DNA of 64,000 nt from Microbacterium sp. (GTDB lineage: Bacteria > Actinomycetota > Actinomycetes > Actinomycetales > Microbacteriaceae), in contig NZ_JAPSLI010000001.1 in the NCBI RefSeq assembly GCF_031180975.1, forward strand, positions 115,521 through 179,520, in the 5' to 3' direction. A model generated the notes under the pieces. The model worked only from the letters and a program-made list of their open reading frames with translations. It was not told the origin of the DNA and searched no databases. Positions within the stretch are counted from its first letter, which is position 1, and every line of letters begins with the position of its first letter. The position numbers were made by a program, and so were the translations under genes. Positions 61,220 to 64,000 of the stretch are shown here, piece after piece.

Positions 61220-62743
61220 ATGATGCTCTCCGAGCTGGTCGCCACGTCCGAACAGGTCGGGGCCACGTCCTCGCGCCTGGCGAAGGTCGAGGCCCTCGCG
61301 CGCCTGCTGGAACGCGCGGAGCCCGACGAGATCGCCCCGCTCACCGGCCTGTTGCTCGCGGCGCCCCGACAGGGTCGGCTCGGCGTCGGCTGGCGCGGCA
61401 TCGCCGCCCTCGCCGTCGAGCAGGCGTCCGACCCCACGCTCACGATCGGTGACGTCGATCGGGCTCTGGATGCGCTGGCGACGGCATCCGGCACCGGCTC
61501 CAACGCCGCCCGCTCGGGTCTGCTCCGCGATCTCGCCGCCCGCGCCACCGCCGACGAGTGGGACTTCCTGGCCAGGGCGATCCTCGGCGAGCTGCGGACG
61601 GGCGCGCTGTCCGGGGTGCTGGTCGACGCGATCGCCCGCGCCTCGGGCCGAGCCCCGGCAGCGGTGCGGAGGGCCGCCATGCTCTCCGGCGACCTCGGCG
61701 AGACGGCCCGGCTCGCGCTCACCGGCACGACGGAGGAGCTGAACGCCGTGGGGCTGGTGGTCGGACGGCCGGTGCTGCCCATGCTCGCCGCCACCGCCGC
61801 GACGCCGACCGCCGCCCTGGCGATCACCGGCGAGGCATCAGTGGAGTACAAGCTCGACGGCGCACGCATCCAGGTGCACCGCCACGGCGACGAGGTCGGC
61901 GTGTTCACCCGCAGCCTGGCCGACATCACGCACCGCGTGCCCGAGATCGTCGAGATCGTGCGGGGTCTTCCGGCGAACGACCTGATCCTCGACGGTGAGA
62001 CGCTCTCGCTCGACGAGGATGGGGGGCCGCGCCCGTTCCAGGACACCATGTCGCGGTTCGGTGCGGACGTGTCGCGGCAGCTGCTGTTGCGCCCGTGGTT
62101 CTTCGACGTGCTGCATGTCGACGGCCGCGATCTCATCGACGAGCCGCTGTCGGTGCGGCTCGCGGAGCTCGAGCGCATCGCCGGCGAGTGGCGGATGCCG
62201 GGCATCGTGACCGCCGACGCGGACGCGGCCGAGCGCTTGTCCCGCGAGGCTCTCGCCGCCGGCCACGAGGGCGTGGTCGTGAAAGCCACGGACTCTCCGT
62301 ACACCGCCGGACGCCGCGGGAAGTCGTGGGTGAAGGTGAAGCCGGTGCTCACCTACGACCTGGTCGTACTCGGCGCGGAGTGGGGGTCGGGGCGACGCCG
62401 CGGCTGGCTTTCCAACCTGCATCTGGGCGCGTACGACCCCTCCGGCGAGTTCGGCGAACCGGGCGGGTTCGTCATGGTCGGCAAGACGTTTAAAGGGCTC
62501 ACCGACGAACTGCTGCGCTGGCAGACCGAGACCTTCCCCGCGTACGAGACACACCGCACGGGCGGCGCCGTGCTGCTGCGCCCCGAGATCGTCGTCGAGA
62601 TCGCGATCGACGGCGTGCAGCGCTCACCGCGCTACCCGGGCGGGATCGCGCTGCGGTTCGCGCGCGTCAAGGGGTACCGCCGCGACAAGTCGGCGGCCGA
62701 CGCCGACACGATCCAGACCCTGCGCGCGCTGCTGCGCGGGTGA
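61220..62743 (+). CDS. ATP-dependent DNA ligase
   Basis: Nucleotidyltransferase motif EYKLDGARIQVH, DGE, EGVVVKATDSPYTAGRRGKSWVKVKP. Confidence 0.93.
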   Translation: MMLSELVATSEQVGATSSRLAKVEALARLLERAEPDEIAPLTGLLLAAPRQGRLGVGWRGIAALAVEQASDPTLTIGDVDRALDALATASGTGSNAARSGLLRDLAARATADEWDFLARAILGELRTGALSGVLVDAIARASGRAPAAVRRAAMLSGDLGETARLALTGTTEELNAVGLVVGRPVLPMLAATAATPTAALAITGEASVEYKLDGARIQVHRHGDEVGVFTRSLADITHRVPEIVEIVRGLPANDLILDGETLSLDEDGGPRPFQDTMSRFGADVSRQLLLRPWFFDVLHVDGRDLIDEPLSVRLAELERIAGEWRMPGIVTADADAAERLSREALAAGHEGVVVKATDSPYTAGRRGKSWVKVKPVLTYDLVVLGAEWGSGRRRGWLSNLHLGAYDPSGEFGEPGGFVMVGKTFKGLTDELLRWQTETFPAYETHRTGGAVLLRPEIVVEIAIDGVQRSPRYPGGIALRFARVKGYRRDKSAADADTIQTLRALLRG

Positions 62744-62778
62744 GGTCGACCGGTCAGTCGGTCAGGCGCGGGCGGCGG

Positions 62779-63288
62779 TCAGGCCGAGGGAGCCAGGCCC
62801 TGGTCCTCCTCGATGACCGTGCCCTTGTACGACCACGGGAAGTTGATCCACAGATCGGTGTCCTTCCAGGCGTAGTCCGGCTGGATGACGGTGGTGGGCT
62901 TGGTGTAGATGGTGACCGAGCGGACGTCGGCGCCCTTGTCCTTCAGCAACTGCACGGCGAGGGCGAGCGTGCGGCCGGAGTCGGCCACGTCGTCGACGAG
63001 CAGCACGCGGCGGCCGTCCAGGTACGCCATGTCGAGCTCCGGCGGCAGCACCTCAGGGGCGTCCAGCACCGTGCCGATGCCGGTGTAGAACTCGACGTTG
63101 ATCGCGCCGCAGTTCTTCGCGCCCAGTCCGTACGCGATGGCGCCGGCCGGCAACAGGCCACCGCGCGCGATGGCGACGACCACCTCCGGCACGAAGCCGC
63201 TGTCGATGATCCTGCGCGCCAGATCGCGCGTCGCCTCGCCGAAACCGTCCCAGGTGAGCGTCTCGCGCTCGATCACTGCATCCGTCAC
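62779..63288 (-). CDS. Phosphoribosyltransferase family protein
   Basis: PRPP motif RRVLLVDDVADSGRTL, VAIARGGLLPAGAIAYGLG; GTG start assumed at VTDAVIERETL. Confidence 0.87.
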   Translation of the reverse strand: MTDAVIERETLTWDGFGEATRDLARRIIDSGFVPEVVVAIARGGLLPAGAIAYGLGAKNCGAINVEFYTGIGTVLDAPEVLPPELDMAYLDGRRVLLVDDVADSGRTLALAVQLLKDKGADVRSVTIYTKPTTVIQPDYAWKDTDLWINFPWSYKGTVIEEDQGLAPSA

Positions 63289-63412
63289 CCCTCGATTCTC
63301 GCCTACCCACCCGCTTCGCGCGAGCCACGGCCCCAACACGCCCGGGAATGCGGTAAAAACGTATGAGGGATGCCGCCACCCGACTTCCGGTATCCTCCCG
63401 AGGTTCCCTTCC

Positions 63413-64000
63413 ATGTGCCGACTCTTCGCCTTCGTCTCACCCGACCGCTCCACCGCCGAGCGCGAACTCGGGGACAGCGGAATGGAGAGCCTCCGGTCTC
63501 TCGCGCGTCTGCACGGAGACGGATGGGGATGGGCCGGGGTCGCCTCCCCGGGCGATCACCCCGTGCTGCGCAAGGCCGCCAGTTCCGCGGCATCCGATCC
63601 CGCCTTCGCCGACACCATGGGCCGCAGCGTCCGCGCCGCCGTCGCCCACCTGCGCTGGGCGACGTCCGGGTTGCCGGTGCGCCCCGAGAACGCGCACCCG
63701 TTCTCGTCGGGGCGTTTCGCCTTCGCGCACAACGGGTCGCTGAAGCCGATCGGGCTGATCCGCGGCATGCTGACCTCGGAGCAGCTCGCCGGCCTCGAAG
63801 GCGACACCGACAGCGAGATGTACTTCACGCTCATCCGGGAACGCGTCGCCGCCGGCGTCCCTCTCGCCGAGGCGGCACTCGAGGTCGCTCGCCTGCTCCG
63901 CGAGGCGTATCCGCTGGCCAGCCTGAACGCACTGATCCTGGACCGCGATCAGCTGGTCGTCGTGCACGCCTGCGCGCTCAGCATCCTCTCCGACGACGAC
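63413..64000 (+). CDS. Class II glutamine amidotransferase, truncated by window edge
   Basis: MCRLFAFVSPD (N-terminal Cys), HLRWATSGLPVRPENAHPF, AFAHNGSL; no stop before 64000. Confidence 0.88.
   Translation, partial: MCRLFAFVSPDRSTAERELGDSGMESLRSLARLHGDGWGWAGVASPGDHPVLRKAASSAASDPAFADTMGRSVRAAVAHLRWATSGLPVRPENAHPFSSGRFAFAHNGSLKPIGLIRGMLTSEQLAGLEGDTDSEMYFTLIRERVAAGVPLAEAALEVARLLREAYPLASLNALILDRDQLVVVHACALSILSDDD

Overview
The window is a GC-rich actinobacterial chromosome segment. Gene content and repeat style suggest Microbacteriaceae, Microbacterium-like (inference). It is densely packed with mostly housekeeping and catabolic genes: hisS, mazG, nhaA, ppc, gdhA, a gamma-carbonic-anhydrase-like protein, mfd, an EamA transporter, an Fpg/Nei glycosylase, an FMN-riboswitch-led rib operon, a liv-type ABC operon with an LldD-type oxidase, an MccF/LD-carboxypeptidase, an ABC exporter, divergent pckG / RamB-like regulator, an AlkZ-like protein, a gapB-type GAPDH, an Lrp regulator next to a branched-chain 2-oxoacid dehydrogenase operon, a phenylacetate (paa) catabolon split in two by a dhaKLM operon, an ATP-dependent DNA ligase, a phosphoribosyltransferase, and a class II glutamine amidotransferase that runs off the right edge. 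No CRISPR array, rRNA, tRNA, prophage or transposase was recognised. The most unusual signals are at repeat level. (1) Short dispersed palindromic or tandem repeats lie in frame inside coding sequences at linkers or termini (hisS, the E2 linker, the paaD N-terminus, the dhaM HPr-EI linker) and also occur intergenically. (2) The heptamer GGATGCC/GGCATCC is strongly over-represented. (3) Two intergenic islands are packed with related repeats. Other points of interest are PaaR-like operators without a paaR gene in the window, and a DhaM-HPr-full-length EI fusion that could act as a private PTS. The first ~110 bp are G/C homopolymers and are probably an assembly artefact.
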